Shown: positions 1 to 8,423, counted from the first letter of the stretch. The stretch: 36,796 nt of DNA from DAONBD01 sp964525485 (GCA_964525485.1 CAZGHH010000009.1:1-36796), one strand, 5' to 3'. Made by a program: numbers and translations. Notes: generated by a model not told the origin, from the sequence alone.

Positions 1-209
1 TAGTTAGCTGAGTTACACTCACTGCAGTACCAAGTACAGAACTGGCTCTTTCCTTTTGCCATATTTAAAAGCTTTATAATAAACGTTTTAGCAGGGCGTA
101 TTCTATCCGAACGAGATAAGAAGTCAAAGGAAAATGCAAGTAGATTGACATTTTCGGCTTATAGAAGGACAATAAGATACGCTCATTCAACAATCCTTAA
201 CCATATTAA

Positions 210-590
210 ATGGAAAGGAGAGCATCTCGGCCTATAGGGCAGTCCGAGATGACAGAGTTTAGGGCTGTGAGTTTGTTGTCCGCATCAAATCAAATCCTTG
301 AAGGACAAAGGGATGTTAAAATAAAAATTCGATCAGAAGACGGCTTAGCCGATCTCTCCAAATTAATTGAAAAATCCAGAAAACAAGTAGCCCTTTTTCT
401 AGCTACTGATGAATGCGCGGCCCTACAGCCTTTCTCGGATGACTGGGAATCATTGACAATGAATGAATACTTGACGCAAATTCAATTACTACACGAAAGG
501 CTCAGGCCAAACATAATTAAAAGATTTATTAGAATAAGGCTGAGTCCAATTCTTTCACATTTAACTATGCCGTTTACTAAAAAAAGATAG
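210..590 (+). CDS. Hypothetical protein, 126 aa
   Basis: I do not recognise a family. The protein is soluble and charged, with a basic C-terminus (…FTKKR) and no membrane segment or signal peptide. The start is uncertain: the ATG at 210 gives 126 aa, while an in-frame ATG at 249 gives 113 aa and looks more natural because the first 13 residues are Arg-rich and unlike the rest. Neither start has a clear Shine-Dalgarno sequence. It lies 70 bp upstream of the methyltransferase-like gene on the same strand. It could be a real small gene or the degraded end of a larger one, because an out-of-frame open stretch lies immediately before it. Confidence 0.45.
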   Translation: MERRASRPIGQSEMTEFRAVSLLSASNQILEGQRDVKIKIRSEDGLADLSKLIEKSRKQVALFLATDECAALQPFSDDWESLTMNEYLTQIQLLHERLRPNIIKRFIRIRLSPILSHLTMPFTKKR

Positions 591-660
591 GAAGCTTTAC
601 AAAAAAAATTTCATATAATAAGATTGCCACCTTCAAAAATACTTGATTTAAACAAAATCA

Positions 661-1518
661 ATGCCAGATCAGCAATTGCGCACAGAAGATTTTTTTGATC
701 GAATCGATGGACTCGAATATCCCGAGCTATTAATTTGTCCGGATTGCGCAAACCTGCCAGCGCCACGTCCAAATGACCAACGACGCATACGTCTATCACG
801 AACCTCAAAATTAGCGGCTATTTCAGCAGGCACAGATGCAATACAAGACGAAAGCAGGTATTTTTTGGGACGCACTTTGACTGGAGAATGCGATTCATAT
901 GAGATGGAAGCTGGACTAAAAAAAGGAGGCGTCCAAAAAGTTTTCGATCATCAGACTGGAATTCTTGGTATGGGAAAAGTTCCAACCCTGGATTTTGGTT
1001 GCGGGCGAGGAATAGCACTAACAGAGATGCTGACAATATCGGGCGTGGACCAATCAAAATCAGTTGGACTAACAACTTGCGAACCGTCAAAAATTCATGA
1101 AGAAGTCAGAAAGAATGTACTTACCGAAAACGCGCTATATCTAAAACCAAAAACCACAGACGAGATTGAGCCAATTAGATTTGGAGTTGTTTTTTCTATA
1201 TTTGGCGCACTCACTTATCATCCATTAAATAAATCCGAAGGGCATTCCGTATTTGGTTTGCTTCACATTATTAATCTTTTACAAGAACAAGGCCTCGGAA
1301 TTGTTAACCCAACAGCAGAAAGAACAAAAACATTAAAAAGATTTTTCGAATTAGGGATAACAGAACCTCCAACAGATCTAGCAGAAAATGTGATTGACGA
1401 ATCTACTCTCCACAGAACTCTTTTCAGGGTAAAAAGACGCCCAACTTTCAATGAAATCAAACAGCTTTTGGAACTACAAGACGGATCCGAATATCAGATA
1501 TACGATCGCCCCTATTAA
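661..1518 (+). CDS. SAM-dependent methyltransferase-like protein, 285 aa
   Basis: The central segment TLDFGCGRGIALTEML (about residues 109-124) is a class I methyltransferase motif I, the glycine-rich SAM-binding loop. A later hydrophobic strand (VVFSIFGALTYHP, about 179-191) fits the usual motif IV strand. The first 60 residues contain a CPDC pair (about residues 26-29), so a small N-terminal metal-binding knuckle is possible, but I see only one Cys pair. The substrate cannot be told from sequence. A TATAAT at 614-619 is a candidate -10 box. The tRNA-Thr gene follows in the opposite direction. The fold assignment is reasonably supported; anything more specific would be guesswork. Confidence 0.6.
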   Translation: MPDQQLRTEDFFDRIDGLEYPELLICPDCANLPAPRPNDQRRIRLSRTSKLAAISAGTDAIQDESRYFLGRTLTGECDSYEMEAGLKKGGVQKVFDHQTGILGMGKVPTLDFGCGRGIALTEMLTISGVDQSKSVGLTTCEPSKIHEEVRKNVLTENALYLKPKTTDEIEPIRFGVVFSIFGALTYHPLNKSEGHSVFGLLHIINLLQEQGLGIVNPTAERTKTLKRFFELGITEPPTDLAENVIDESTLHRTLFRVKRRPTFNEIKQLLELQDGSEYQIYDRPY

Positions 1519-1525
1519 CCCCTCC

Positions 1526-1601
1526 TGGAGCCATCGACGGGAATTGAACCCGTGACCTCATCCTTACCATGGATGCGCTCTACCAACTGAGCTACGATGG
1601 C
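1526..1601 (-). tRNA. tRNA-Thr (anticodon GGU)
   Basis: Read on the minus strand this is a complete 76-nt cloverleaf. It has acceptor stem GCCATCG/CGATGGC, a D arm with AGTTGGTAGA, an anticodon stem CATCC/GGATG around loop ATGGTAA (anticodon GGT), and a T arm with GGTTCAATTCC. Discriminator T is followed by an encoded CCA. On the minus strand a TATAAA (1621-1626) and a TTGAAA (1646-1651) upstream, spaced 19 bp, are a plausible but weak promoter. Confidence 0.96.
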
Positions 1602-1755
1602 TTGTTTTAAAGATCTCCTATTTATACGACAGCGTGTTGTACGACTTTCAAAACGGTGGCATTGTATTAAAAACACACACAGGCCGCAACTTAAAAAGTC
1701 AATTGCAAAAACACGACTGATATAATATGATTACCCCCAATTCAAATTCAAAAAA

Positions 1756-2793
1756 ATGAATAGACACTACGATCCAGAAACACCAATCATGAACCTTCCC
1801 TTGGAACCAGTTATAACTTATAGAAATACGAATACGCGATACGTTCCAATAGAAACAATTGAAAAACCAACTTCTCCTCTGAAACCCGTCATGCCTGATC
1901 CGCTAGCGGAATGCCATTCGTGCAGAAGCGGAATAACAGGACAGGAACAAGACGACATGTTTAGAGATCACGGCGAAGAAATTTTATTTGATGAAGCAGG
2001 CGATCTTGCTGTACAAAACCAGATTCTGCTTGAAGTTTTAGAAGCATTGGACAAGGTTGTACCGGGAATATTTGATTTAAAATTATCGGCATACTATCAG
2101 CATGAATCCAACGCAAATGCCGCCACCAGATTTGCCACAGCCTCTCAAGCCGAATTTTTCAAATCAGCGCTATCCTCTCCGGAATATTTAAGCGCATTTG
2201 CCGCATCTCGAGCTGGAGTCAAAACAGACAAAGGATGGCGAACTGCCTTTATGATGGCTGCAAAAAACGAAGACACTCCACAGCTATACATGGCACAACA
2301 AGACATGATAGAAGGATTTAATGACGCTAGGATAACAACAGAAGCACTGATAACTAATCAAAGCATAGAAGTAAGAAGAAATTTAGACACACCATCAATT
2401 GCAATGGGACTTGATCGTAGACAAGATTTCAGATCATTAAAAGATCATTCTGCAGTAAGAACTACAATGCAAGTCTGGGGCAAAAGCCCTGCAGGAGCCG
2501 AGCATCCAATCCCAAATCCTGAGGGCACAAAATTAGTAGTACCAAGAAGATTTTTAAAAGGAATATTACCTGAAAACAAAGGTACTTTAACAATTCCACA
2601 GATAACATCCGAAAGGGAAATAGCTACATTTATTCGAAATTTTGCATTTGAAATACAGCTCGTGCTAAAAGGATCTACAAACCCTGCCAATGTAAAAAGC
2701 AACCTACAAAGACAAAATCCTATGCACACTTTCGGAAGTCCAATTCATCCAATCTACACGCATCCGCATCCGATTTACGATATTGAAGATTAA
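1756..2793 (+). CDS. Hypothetical protein, 345 aa
   Basis: No recognisable family. The N-terminal ~50 residues are Pro/Thr-rich and probably disordered, followed by a CHSC pair (about residues 53-56) and a mostly helical, Ala/Gln-rich middle (about 80-230). The last 25 residues are rich in His and Pro (HPIYTHPHPIYDIED), which could bind metal or simply be a flexible tail. There is no signal peptide or membrane helix, so it is probably cytoplasmic. A TATAAT lies about 30 bp upstream of the ATG. The gene runs convergently into the 6S RNA on the minus strand. Confidence 0.7.
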   Translation: MNRHYDPETPIMNLPLEPVITYRNTNTRYVPIETIEKPTSPLKPVMPDPLAECHSCRSGITGQEQDDMFRDHGEEILFDEAGDLAVQNQILLEVLEALDKVVPGIFDLKLSAYYQHESNANAATRFATASQAEFFKSALSSPEYLSAFAASRAGVKTDKGWRTAFMMAAKNEDTPQLYMAQQDMIEGFNDARITTEALITNQSIEVRRNLDTPSIAMGLDRRQDFRSLKDHSAVRTTMQVWGKSPAGAEHPIPNPEGTKLVVPRRFLKGILPENKGTLTIPQITSEREIATFIRNFAFEIQLVLKGSTNPANVKSNLQRQNPMHTFGSPIHPIYTHPHPIYDIED

Positions 2794-2814
2794 TAATTAC
2801 ATAGAGAAACGGCA

Positions 2815-2970
2815 AGCACGTCCAAAATGCCGCCGCTAACCCTAATTCTATACCCCGCGAATGCAAGGTGGGTGCCCGCACCTCATCACCTCGGTGACGA
2901 GAGATATTAAGCTCCCTTAAAGAAAATTGAAGAAAGAATTTAAAAGGTCTCAAGCGTGCATTTCAGGCAG
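2815..2970 (-). ncRNA. ssrS: Probable 6S RNA
   Basis: On the minus strand the order CACCTTG … AGGGTTA … GCGGCGGCAT matches the 3' half of classical 6S RNA (E. coli has CACCTTG…AGGGTTACAGCCTGCGGCGGCAT). The 5' CCTGAAATGC pairs with the 3' GCATTTTGG as a closing stem with one bulge. The apex is an 8-bp hairpin with a CGAG loop (2882-2901). CCTTGC/GCGGGG forms the extra hairpin expected on the 3' side of the central bubble. A TATATT box (2976-2981 read on the minus strand) places the 5' end near 2970. 6S RNA mimics an open promoter and sequesters RNA polymerase holoenzyme. The ends are estimated. Confidence 0.72.
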
Positions 2971-2988
2971 CTTTCAATATACCACAAA

Positions 2989-3618
2989 CTATATTCCAAA
3001 AAGCAAAATATTCTTTACAAATTCATAAGCCGTCACTATTACAGTCCTGACGAGCGAAAATCCAAAGAGATTATTTAAAATTAAAAAGTCAAAAAACATA
3101 AAAGCGATAAAATACACCGCTCCGGTTTCCTGAAATTTCATATATCTACTAACGTACTTCTTCGGAACCACAAAAGCGATGATTTTTCCACCATCCAAAG
3201 GAGGCACAGGCAGTAAATTAAAAATTCCCCAAATCAAAGCCAAATCAAAAATCCACCAAAAAACTTGAGCAAGAATTTTCGGCATATAAGGCCCGGCGTA
3301 TTTCAATAAAATCGCTGTCACAAAAGCTAAAACAAAATTACTCATGGGACCGGCAAGAGCGGTAAGAGCACTGTCACGACCTTCATTTTTGAAATTACTC
3401 GAATTCACAGGAACAGGCTTGCCCCAGCCAAAATGTACAGTTATCAACATCAAAAATCCAACGATATCGATGTGCTTAAAAGGATTCAAAGTTAATCTTC
3501 CGTACGCTTTTGCAGTAGGATCACCAAGATAATACGCCATCAAAGCGTGACTCGCTTCATGCACACTGAGCACAAAAACAAACGCTATAAGAAAATAAAT
3601 CCAATCAATAAATCCCAT
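2989..3618 (-). CDS. Site-2 protease family (M50) membrane metalloprotease
   Basis: This is an intramembrane zinc peptidase of the short Rip/SpoIVFB-like type, 209 aa. The HEASH zinc motif (H20, E21, H24) lies in the first membrane helix. The second signature NLLPVPPLDGG (about 134-144) supplies the third ligand (Asp) in a later helix. About five to six hydrophobic segments span the protein, and there is no PDZ domain. Enzymes of this family cleave membrane-embedded substrates such as anti-sigma factors. That is notable because the window encodes two membrane-linked sigma systems, but a link is only inference. The gene reads toward the 6S RNA promoter, which begins just beyond its stop. Confidence 0.9.
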   Translation of the reverse strand: MGFIDWIYFLIAFVFVLSVHEASHALMAYYLGDPTAKAYGRLTLNPFKHIDIVGFLMLITVHFGWGKPVPVNSSNFKNEGRDSALTALAGPMSNFVLAFVTAILLKYAGPYMPKILAQVFWWIFDLALIWGIFNLLPVPPLDGGKIIAFVVPKKYVSRYMKFQETGAVYFIAFMFFDFLILNNLFGFSLVRTVIVTAYEFVKNILLFGI

Positions 3619-3713
3619 GTTTTAAATTAAGCTAGAAAACTATAGCATATCTTGAAAATTTCCTCAAAAAATGGTAATATAAGCAGATATTCAGATGATA
3701 AACCAAATCAATA

Positions 3714-5129
3714 ATGATATTTTTCACGGATTTTACAGAAAAAACTTTTAGACAAAATCGATTGATTTTCGAAACTGCCGAAACCCCTGCAAGAATTGAC
3801 GCCCCAAAAGATAGTTCTGATAAAATTCCAAGCACAACAACTGAAGGCCCAGAAGATAGGAAAACTTTACAAACAGCAATAGATCTAAATTCTCGGCTTG
3901 AAAATTCAGCATCTTCTTATTACCAAGCAATTTTAAAGACAGAAGATAAAGAGGTGCAGGCAAAAGCAACGCAACTTCGTTTAAAAGCGGAAAGCGAAGA
4001 TGTGTCGTATTATGATTTACAAGGAGGCTGGGAATGGATGGGTCTTTCGGAAGAAAATCACGAACAAAAATACACTTTATTAAGTCAGGCATATTTAAAT
4101 AAAGGAACAAACGAATACGGACAAACGGTATTCGTCGTAAAAAAAGAATTAGATAATACGGAAAAAACAAAATACAGTTTAGGAGCCGGCCACCTTTTGC
4201 CGCCAAGTATAAAAGCAGTTGAAATTACGGATTTGGAAGGCAATAAAAGAACCGGCATACGAAAATCTATGAATGGCCGTACAGGATATTACGACGACAG
4301 TTATATTCCAATTTTCGGAGGATACACTATTAGACCATTAGAATTTATAGATGAGAAAACCGATAGTTATACAAAAGCATTAGATGAAGAAAAAAACTTT
4401 TACAAAGAAAATAAAGCATTGGCAGAAAACGAAGAAGAGCACAGAAGTATACATCAAAATATAGCCCAAAATGTAGGTATTACCGGAACTTTGGATCCAA
4501 ATGACGAAAGATATACAAAGAAAATAACTAGAAAAGATATCCCTCCGCGAGTTCCGGAAAATGAAATGTACGTACAAAAAATGCCATACATGGAAGGGCT
4601 GGATTATTACAGAAATTTATGTGGCAACAATATAAACGAATGGCTTTTAAAAGGTAAGTTCTCAGTATTTGGAACAACAGTATGGCGCCCAAATATTGTA
4701 CTCGCTTGCGTATTAAAAGAATTGGAATATCGCATGATTAATAAAGGATTTAATTTCAAATTTGACTACTTAACTTCGACAAACGTAAAACCAATACCAC
4801 GATATCACGCAATGGGACTTGGAATTGATTTCGATCCAAAAACAAACTGGCTAAACAGCCTTCCTGATTTATCATGGGACATCCCTTTGGTGCTCGCAGT
4901 TGAAGCACAAAAGATGGGGATGGGCTGGGGACTTTATTATTACAGTAGCCGAAAAGATAAAAAAACCGATCCAATGCACTTCTCTCTGCAAGCAAGCCTA
5001 CCTGATGTGATAAACCAACTCACATCACCCGAGGCAATAGCTCTTGCTCAAAACTTTCAGGTTCCAAAAAAGAGTACATCTTTATATGCATACGGCAAAC
5101 GATTAGGAGGCGATAGCGCATACGCCTAA
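3714..5129 (+). CDS. M15-family (DD-carboxypeptidase/endopeptidase-like) protein, 471 aa
   Basis: The C-terminal quarter has the M15 zinc-peptidase pattern: HAMGLGID (H365 and D372, an HxxGxxxD motif) and later DPMHF (H422). In VanY and endolysin-type peptidases these residues bind zinc and cut peptidoglycan cross-bridge or stem peptides. The first ~350 residues are polar and match nothing I recognise. No signal peptide or membrane helix is visible at the N-terminus, which is odd for a wall enzyme. A non-classical export route or a lysis-type role are possibilities. The gene is convergent with the SDR gene, with stop codons overlapping by 4 bp. Confidence 0.75.
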   Translation: MIFFTDFTEKTFRQNRLIFETAETPARIDAPKDSSDKIPSTTTEGPEDRKTLQTAIDLNSRLENSASSYYQAILKTEDKEVQAKATQLRLKAESEDVSYYDLQGGWEWMGLSEENHEQKYTLLSQAYLNKGTNEYGQTVFVVKKELDNTEKTKYSLGAGHLLPPSIKAVEITDLEGNKRTGIRKSMNGRTGYYDDSYIPIFGGYTIRPLEFIDEKTDSYTKALDEEKNFYKENKALAENEEEHRSIHQNIAQNVGITGTLDPNDERYTKKITRKDIPPRVPENEMYVQKMPYMEGLDYYRNLCGNNINEWLLKGKFSVFGTTVWRPNIVLACVLKELEYRMINKGFNFKFDYLTSTNVKPIPRYHAMGLGIDFDPKTNWLNSLPDLSWDIPLVLAVEAQKMGMGWGLYYYSSRKDKKTDPMHFSLQASLPDVINQLTSPEAIALAQNFQVPKKSTSLYAYGKRLGGDSAYA

Positions 5130-5857
5130 GCTATATTTCCACCATCAGCTACATAAGCGGACCCAGTCACAAAACTAGATTCTTCATCGGCCAAAAATCC
5201 AATAACAGCTCCAATTTCGTCCGGCTTTCCTATTCTATGAAGAGGTATCCCGCTCAAAGTTGCTTCAGCCATTTTTTTATCATCCATCATTCCGGCAGTC
5301 ATAGGAGTTTCGACAGCTCCAGGACAAACAGCATTCACCCTGATATTAAAAGGTGCGAGCTCCAGCGCTGCAACGCGAGTTAAAGCCACAACTCCGGCCT
5401 TCGACGCACAGTAAGCGGATAAATACGGATAAGCTTTCATTGCCGCGATCGATGCGGTATTTACTATTCGCCCACATTTTTGTTTTTTCATTATCGGCGC
5501 GACAGTCTTGATCCCAAGCCAAGTTCCAAGAAGATTAATATGCAAAACATTTTCCGCCTCTTCAAAACTCATCGACAACAAATCCTTTTGCAAAAGAATA
5601 CCGGCATTATTCACAAGCACATCAACCCTCCCCCATTTCTTCACAACTTCCTTCAACAACATCTTCCAATCAGCCTCCTTAGAAACATCGACAACAAGCC
5701 CGAGAGAATTTTTGCCGAGCTTCTTCACGGCCGACTTCACATCTTTTTCACTTCGCGAACATACACACACTTTGTATCCGCGTTTCAATAAATTCTTCGC
5801 TGCACCAAGCCCTATTCCGCGAGCACCACCAGTCACTATAGCAACTTTATTTTTCAT
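5126..5857 (-). CDS. Short-chain dehydrogenase/reductase, FabG-like
   Basis: This is a classical SDR of 243 aa. Starting at the ATG at 5857, the N-terminus MKNKVAIVTGGARGIG carries the TGGxxGxG cofactor loop. NNAG and the catalytic YCASK (YxxxK) follow, with the preceding Ser in NTASIAA. The residues after the first strand (CSRSEKD) suggest NADPH preference. The length and motif set fit 3-oxoacyl-ACP reductase, but no other fatty-acid genes are nearby, so the substrate stays open. An upstream in-frame ATG at 5893 would add 12 residues before the Rossmann strand and is less likely. It lies 57 bp downstream of a lipoprotein gene and may be co-transcribed with it. Confidence 0.88.
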   Translation of the reverse strand: MKNKVAIVTGGARGIGLGAAKNLLKRGYKVCVCSRSEKDVKSAVKKLGKNSLGLVVDVSKEADWKMLLKEVVKKWGRVDVLVNNAGILLQKDLLSMSFEEAENVLHINLLGTWLGIKTVAPIMKKQKCGRIVNTASIAAMKAYPYLSAYCASKAGVVALTRVAALELAPFNIRVNAVCPGAVETPMTAGMMDDKKMAEATLSGIPLHRIGKPDEIGAVIGFLADEESSFVTGSAYVADGGNIA

Positions 5858-5914
5858 TTTAATGAGAGTTAAATTATTCCTACAAGCTTGCAATTATTTT
5901 CATAAAACCTTCAG

Positions 5915-6373
5915 CTATTCTCGCAATTTCGCCTCTAACATTAAGTAAAAATCATCCAATTTTTTCACCTTAGCATTTTGCCCGCAAACATAATAAGAAT
6001 TTTCGAAAAACTTTCCATTAACCTCTACTTCCATCTCATAATTATGTCCACCAACACATCCGTCATCCTCAGTTTTAAAAGGCTTTTGAGCAAAAACACC
6101 CACATCATTGAAAAGATCAAAAGTTTCACCGTCCTCAATTAAAAGCTTCTTTTTCACAGCTTCGGATTTTTCATTGTAAGGATATTTTAAATTAAAACTC
6201 ACATTCAAAGTATTCGCCTCATAATCAGGAATAATAATCATAACAGACTCGGTATAAAATTCGGGAGGCAGAGGACCACTATTTTGTTTAATAGTCATAG
6301 AATCAACTTGTGCACCACCGCAAGCTGTCATAAAAAAACTAAAAATTCCGATTAGTAAAATTTTATTTTTCAT
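5915..6373 (-). CDS. Small lipoprotein, 152 aa
   Basis: The N-terminus has a lysine-containing start (MKNK), a hydrophobic core and a lipobox MTAC, predicting lipidation at Cys18 and anchoring to the outer face of the membrane. The mature part is predicted to be beta-rich and has two further Cys (in DDGCVGG and YYVCGQ) that could form a disulfide. I recognise no domain. It precedes the SDR gene on the same strand. Its start is divergent from smpB. Confidence 0.75.
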   Translation of the reverse strand: MKNKILLIGIFSFFMTACGGAQVDSMTIKQNSGPLPPEFYTESVMIIIPDYEANTLNVSFNLKYPYNEKSEAVKKKLLIEDGETFDLFNDVGVFAQKPFKTEDDGCVGGHNYEMEVEVNGKFFENSYYVCGQNAKVKKLDDFYLMLEAKLRE

Positions 6374-6379
6374 AAGGAT

Positions 6380-6409
6380 TTGATTAACAAATACAACTAG
6401 AATTATAAT
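6380..6409 (+). promoter_or_regulatory. Putative smpB promoter
   Basis: TTGATT (6380-6385), an 18-bp spacer and TATAAT (6404-6409) form a good sigma-A-type match. Transcription would start near 6416, giving a leader of about 110 nt. TACAATACAAT at 6440-6450 is a second possible -10 region. Confidence 0.5.
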
Positions 6410-6456
6410 CCAGCCCTTCTAATTCACAAGGTTTTTCCCTACAATACAATCACAGC

Positions 6457-6529
6457 TCGGGGCAATCCCGGGGCTCAAACATCACAATCTGTAAAATATG
6501 CCATCCCGGGACAGTCCCGGGGCTCAAAT
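6457..6529 (+). repeat. Duplicated hairpin unit in the smpB leader
   Basis: Two near-identical units lie directly before the smpB ATG. The first (about 6457-6479) contains CGGGG-CAA-TCCCG and the second (about 6506-6528) contains CGGGA-CAG-TCCCG. Each is followed by GGGCTCAAA. Each unit folds into a 5-bp GC-rich hairpin, and each copy is associated with an ATATGCCATC sequence, the second being the real start. Confidence 0.65.
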
Positions 6530-6994
6530 ATGCCATCAAAGCCGAAACAACCAGACAACACGCTCGCTAAGAACAAAAAAGCATTTCACGACTACGAAGT
6601 CCTCGACACTTACGAGGCCGGCATCAGGCTCACAGGCCCAGAGGTCAAATCTCTCCGTGAACACAAATGCAATCTCAAGGGATCATTCGCGTCAATTTGG
6701 CACGGTGAAATTTTCGCAGACAACATTCATATTTCGGCATATCGCTTCGCGCCCGATCCGTCATACAATCCTACCAAACGCCGCAAACTCCTTCTTCATG
6801 AAAAAGAAATCGAAAAAATCGGACTCAAAATCAACGAAAAAGGCACAACGATAATTCCGCTTGAAATCTACTTAAAAGGGTCTTTAATAAAAGTAAAACT
6901 CGGCCTCTGTCGCGGCCGCAAACTCTACGACAAACGCGAAATGCTCAAGAAACGCGACCAAGATCTGGAAACCCGCAGAGCAATGAAAAGATAA
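6530..6994 (+). CDS. smpB: SsrA-binding protein SmpB
   Basis: A 154-aa protein that binds tmRNA and delivers it to stalled ribosomes for trans-translation. It has the SmpB beginning (NKKAFHDYEVLDTYEAGI), the RNA-binding core with LTGPEVKSLREHKCNLKGSF, and HISAYRFAPDPSYNPTKRRKLLLH. KLGLCRGRKLYDKRE and a basic tail that enters the mRNA channel follow. Length is typical. The start at 6530 gives the standard short N-terminal extension; an ATG at 6498 is out of frame. No Shine-Dalgarno is visible; instead a GC-rich hairpin ends a few bases before the ATG. The partner tmRNA is encoded about 30 kb away at the window's right edge. Confidence 0.97.
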   Translation: MPSKPKQPDNTLAKNKKAFHDYEVLDTYEAGIRLTGPEVKSLREHKCNLKGSFASIWHGEIFADNIHISAYRFAPDPSYNPTKRRKLLLHEKEIEKIGLKINEKGTTIIPLEIYLKGSLIKVKLGLCRGRKLYDKREMLKKRDQDLETRRAMKR

Positions 6995-7010
6995 ATTAAC
7001 CCACAATAAA

Positions 7011-8372
7011 ATGGCCCCAGAAAAACCACAAAGCCAAGCAACTCAACAACCGGAAGAAACTATCGAAAGAGCAAAAACAATACGCAAACTGCGAACGCAA
7101 AGGCTTAATTTGTCAGGAGAAATAAGTACGCCGGAAACAAATACAAACGAATCTTTTGATGAATATTTTGGAAATAATTTAAACGCCATGCCTATTAAAG
7201 AAAGAAAACTCAAGCATAAAAAAACGATCGATTCAAAACATATAGCAACAATGATAACGGCTCAGTTAAAAGCAAAGTATGGTGAAGATTTTATACCAGA
7301 CGACAATCTGCAAGATGCTGATTTTGCACAATCTTTACAGGATTATATTGATCTTCCGGGACAATCAAAAGACGGAGCAAGTCTTCAAAAATTAACAACA
7401 TCAACAGCGTATTTAATTGAAAGAATGGGAAAGGTTTCGGACGACACGGAATACAATCAAATGATATTGGAAGTACTACGGCAATCAAGTAACGAATGGA
7501 AATATAATAGCTTTATGCTTGAAGATGAAGAATACGGTCTGGTCGCCCTAGCAAAAAAAGACGCCGCAGCAATTCGTAAAGCAAAAGGATTAATAAACGA
7601 AGAACAGTACGCAAAAGAAATAGAAGAAATTAATAAAGATTACATCGAGAAATCAAACAATGAAGAATTAAAGGCAATATGGAATTACTCTCACGCAGAA
7701 AATAAAAACACTGAGTTAGGCCCAAACAAAGAGATTCCGGTACGCGATGATAAAACATTAAAAACAGCAATTCAGGAAACACAAAACACCTTCGCTCAAA
7801 ATTCAGGGTGGGAAATAAAATTTGATAAAAACAGCGCAATAGCAGAGATTCAGGTCGGAGAAAATATAAGGATAGACGCCAGTATTTATTCACATCCAGA
7901 AACAGGAGAATTTGTCTTTTATTTAAGCGATAAATTTGGCCACGGAGACAAAAAAGGACCATACAACGTTTCTGAAATTGCCGACCAAATCGATGCCAGA
8001 CAGATCGATGGACACGTCACGGAAAGAATTGAAAAATTAACCACAAAGCCGGAATACGTAGAAGGCATAAAACAAGTACCAGACGACATGATCGCAAATT
8101 TAGGTCTAACATTGATAAGAAAAAATATCGAGCGACAATATACTATAAAAAACAATGACAGAATTATTTTGGACAATTTAAGCGCATGTCTAATAGCCCC
8201 CGATCAAGAAGGTGATAAAAAATATCCAACAATGTACGACAAGGTAAAGGCTTTAAATACTTATTTGATGCAAGAAAGTAATATCAAACCTCTTGTAGAA
8301 AAACTTTTGGCAACAAAAAATCAATTCACAGTAGCAGAAGCCCCAAAAATTTCAGACCTTCTTCAGGGCTGA
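7011..8372 (+). CDS. Hypothetical protein, 453 aa
   Basis: Unrecognised. The protein is soluble, highly charged and Gln/Asn/Lys-rich, with a disordered N-terminus (first ~60 residues) followed by mostly helical sequence. A likely beta segment lies around residues 262-310 (WEIKFDKNSAIAEIQVGE…). There is no membrane helix or signal peptide. It begins 16 bp after smpB and may be co-transcribed with it. It ends in TGA, which supports the standard code here. The lack of catalytic-looking motifs suggests a structural or regulatory role, but no function can be given. Confidence 0.75.
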   Translation: MAPEKPQSQATQQPEETIERAKTIRKLRTQRLNLSGEISTPETNTNESFDEYFGNNLNAMPIKERKLKHKKTIDSKHIATMITAQLKAKYGEDFIPDDNLQDADFAQSLQDYIDLPGQSKDGASLQKLTTSTAYLIERMGKVSDDTEYNQMILEVLRQSSNEWKYNSFMLEDEEYGLVALAKKDAAAIRKAKGLINEEQYAKEIEEINKDYIEKSNNEELKAIWNYSHAENKNTELGPNKEIPVRDDKTLKTAIQETQNTFAQNSGWEIKFDKNSAIAEIQVGENIRIDASIYSHPETGEFVFYLSDKFGHGDKKGPYNVSEIADQIDARQIDGHVTERIEKLTTKPEYVEGIKQVPDDMIANLGLTLIRKNIERQYTIKNNDRIILDNLSACLIAPDQEGDKKYPTMYDKVKALNTYLMQESNIKPLVEKLLATKNQFTVAEAPKISDLLQG

Positions 8373-8395
8373 AAATAATATGATTTGCAAAAATT

Positions 8396-8423
8396 TTGCC
8401 ATATCTGCGTTTAATGCTACAAT
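8396..8423 (+). promoter_or_regulatory. Putative nadE promoter
   Basis: TTGCCA (8396-8401), a 16-bp spacer and TACAAT (8418-8423) match the sigma-A consensus at 9 of 12 positions. Predicted start near 8430, giving a leader of about 67 nt to nadE. Confidence 0.55.

Noticed and set aside
4..234. Open frame on plus (frame 1) of about 76 codons at the left edge
   Set aside because: It lacks an ATG, has only a late TTG, all three frames have stops within the first 11 bases, and it overlaps the 210-590 ORF. It may be a gene remnant but I cannot support it as a gene.
6498..6854. 118-aa plus-strand ORF overlapping smpB
   Set aside because: Out of frame with SmpB, whose protein sequence is clearly conserved; the ATG at 6498 arises from the duplicated leader.
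7011..8372. Possible Gly-recoded UGA (Gracilibacteria/Absconditabacteria code)
   Set aside because: TGA is used as an ordinary stop (e.g. at the end of this gene) and conserved proteins have no internal UGA.
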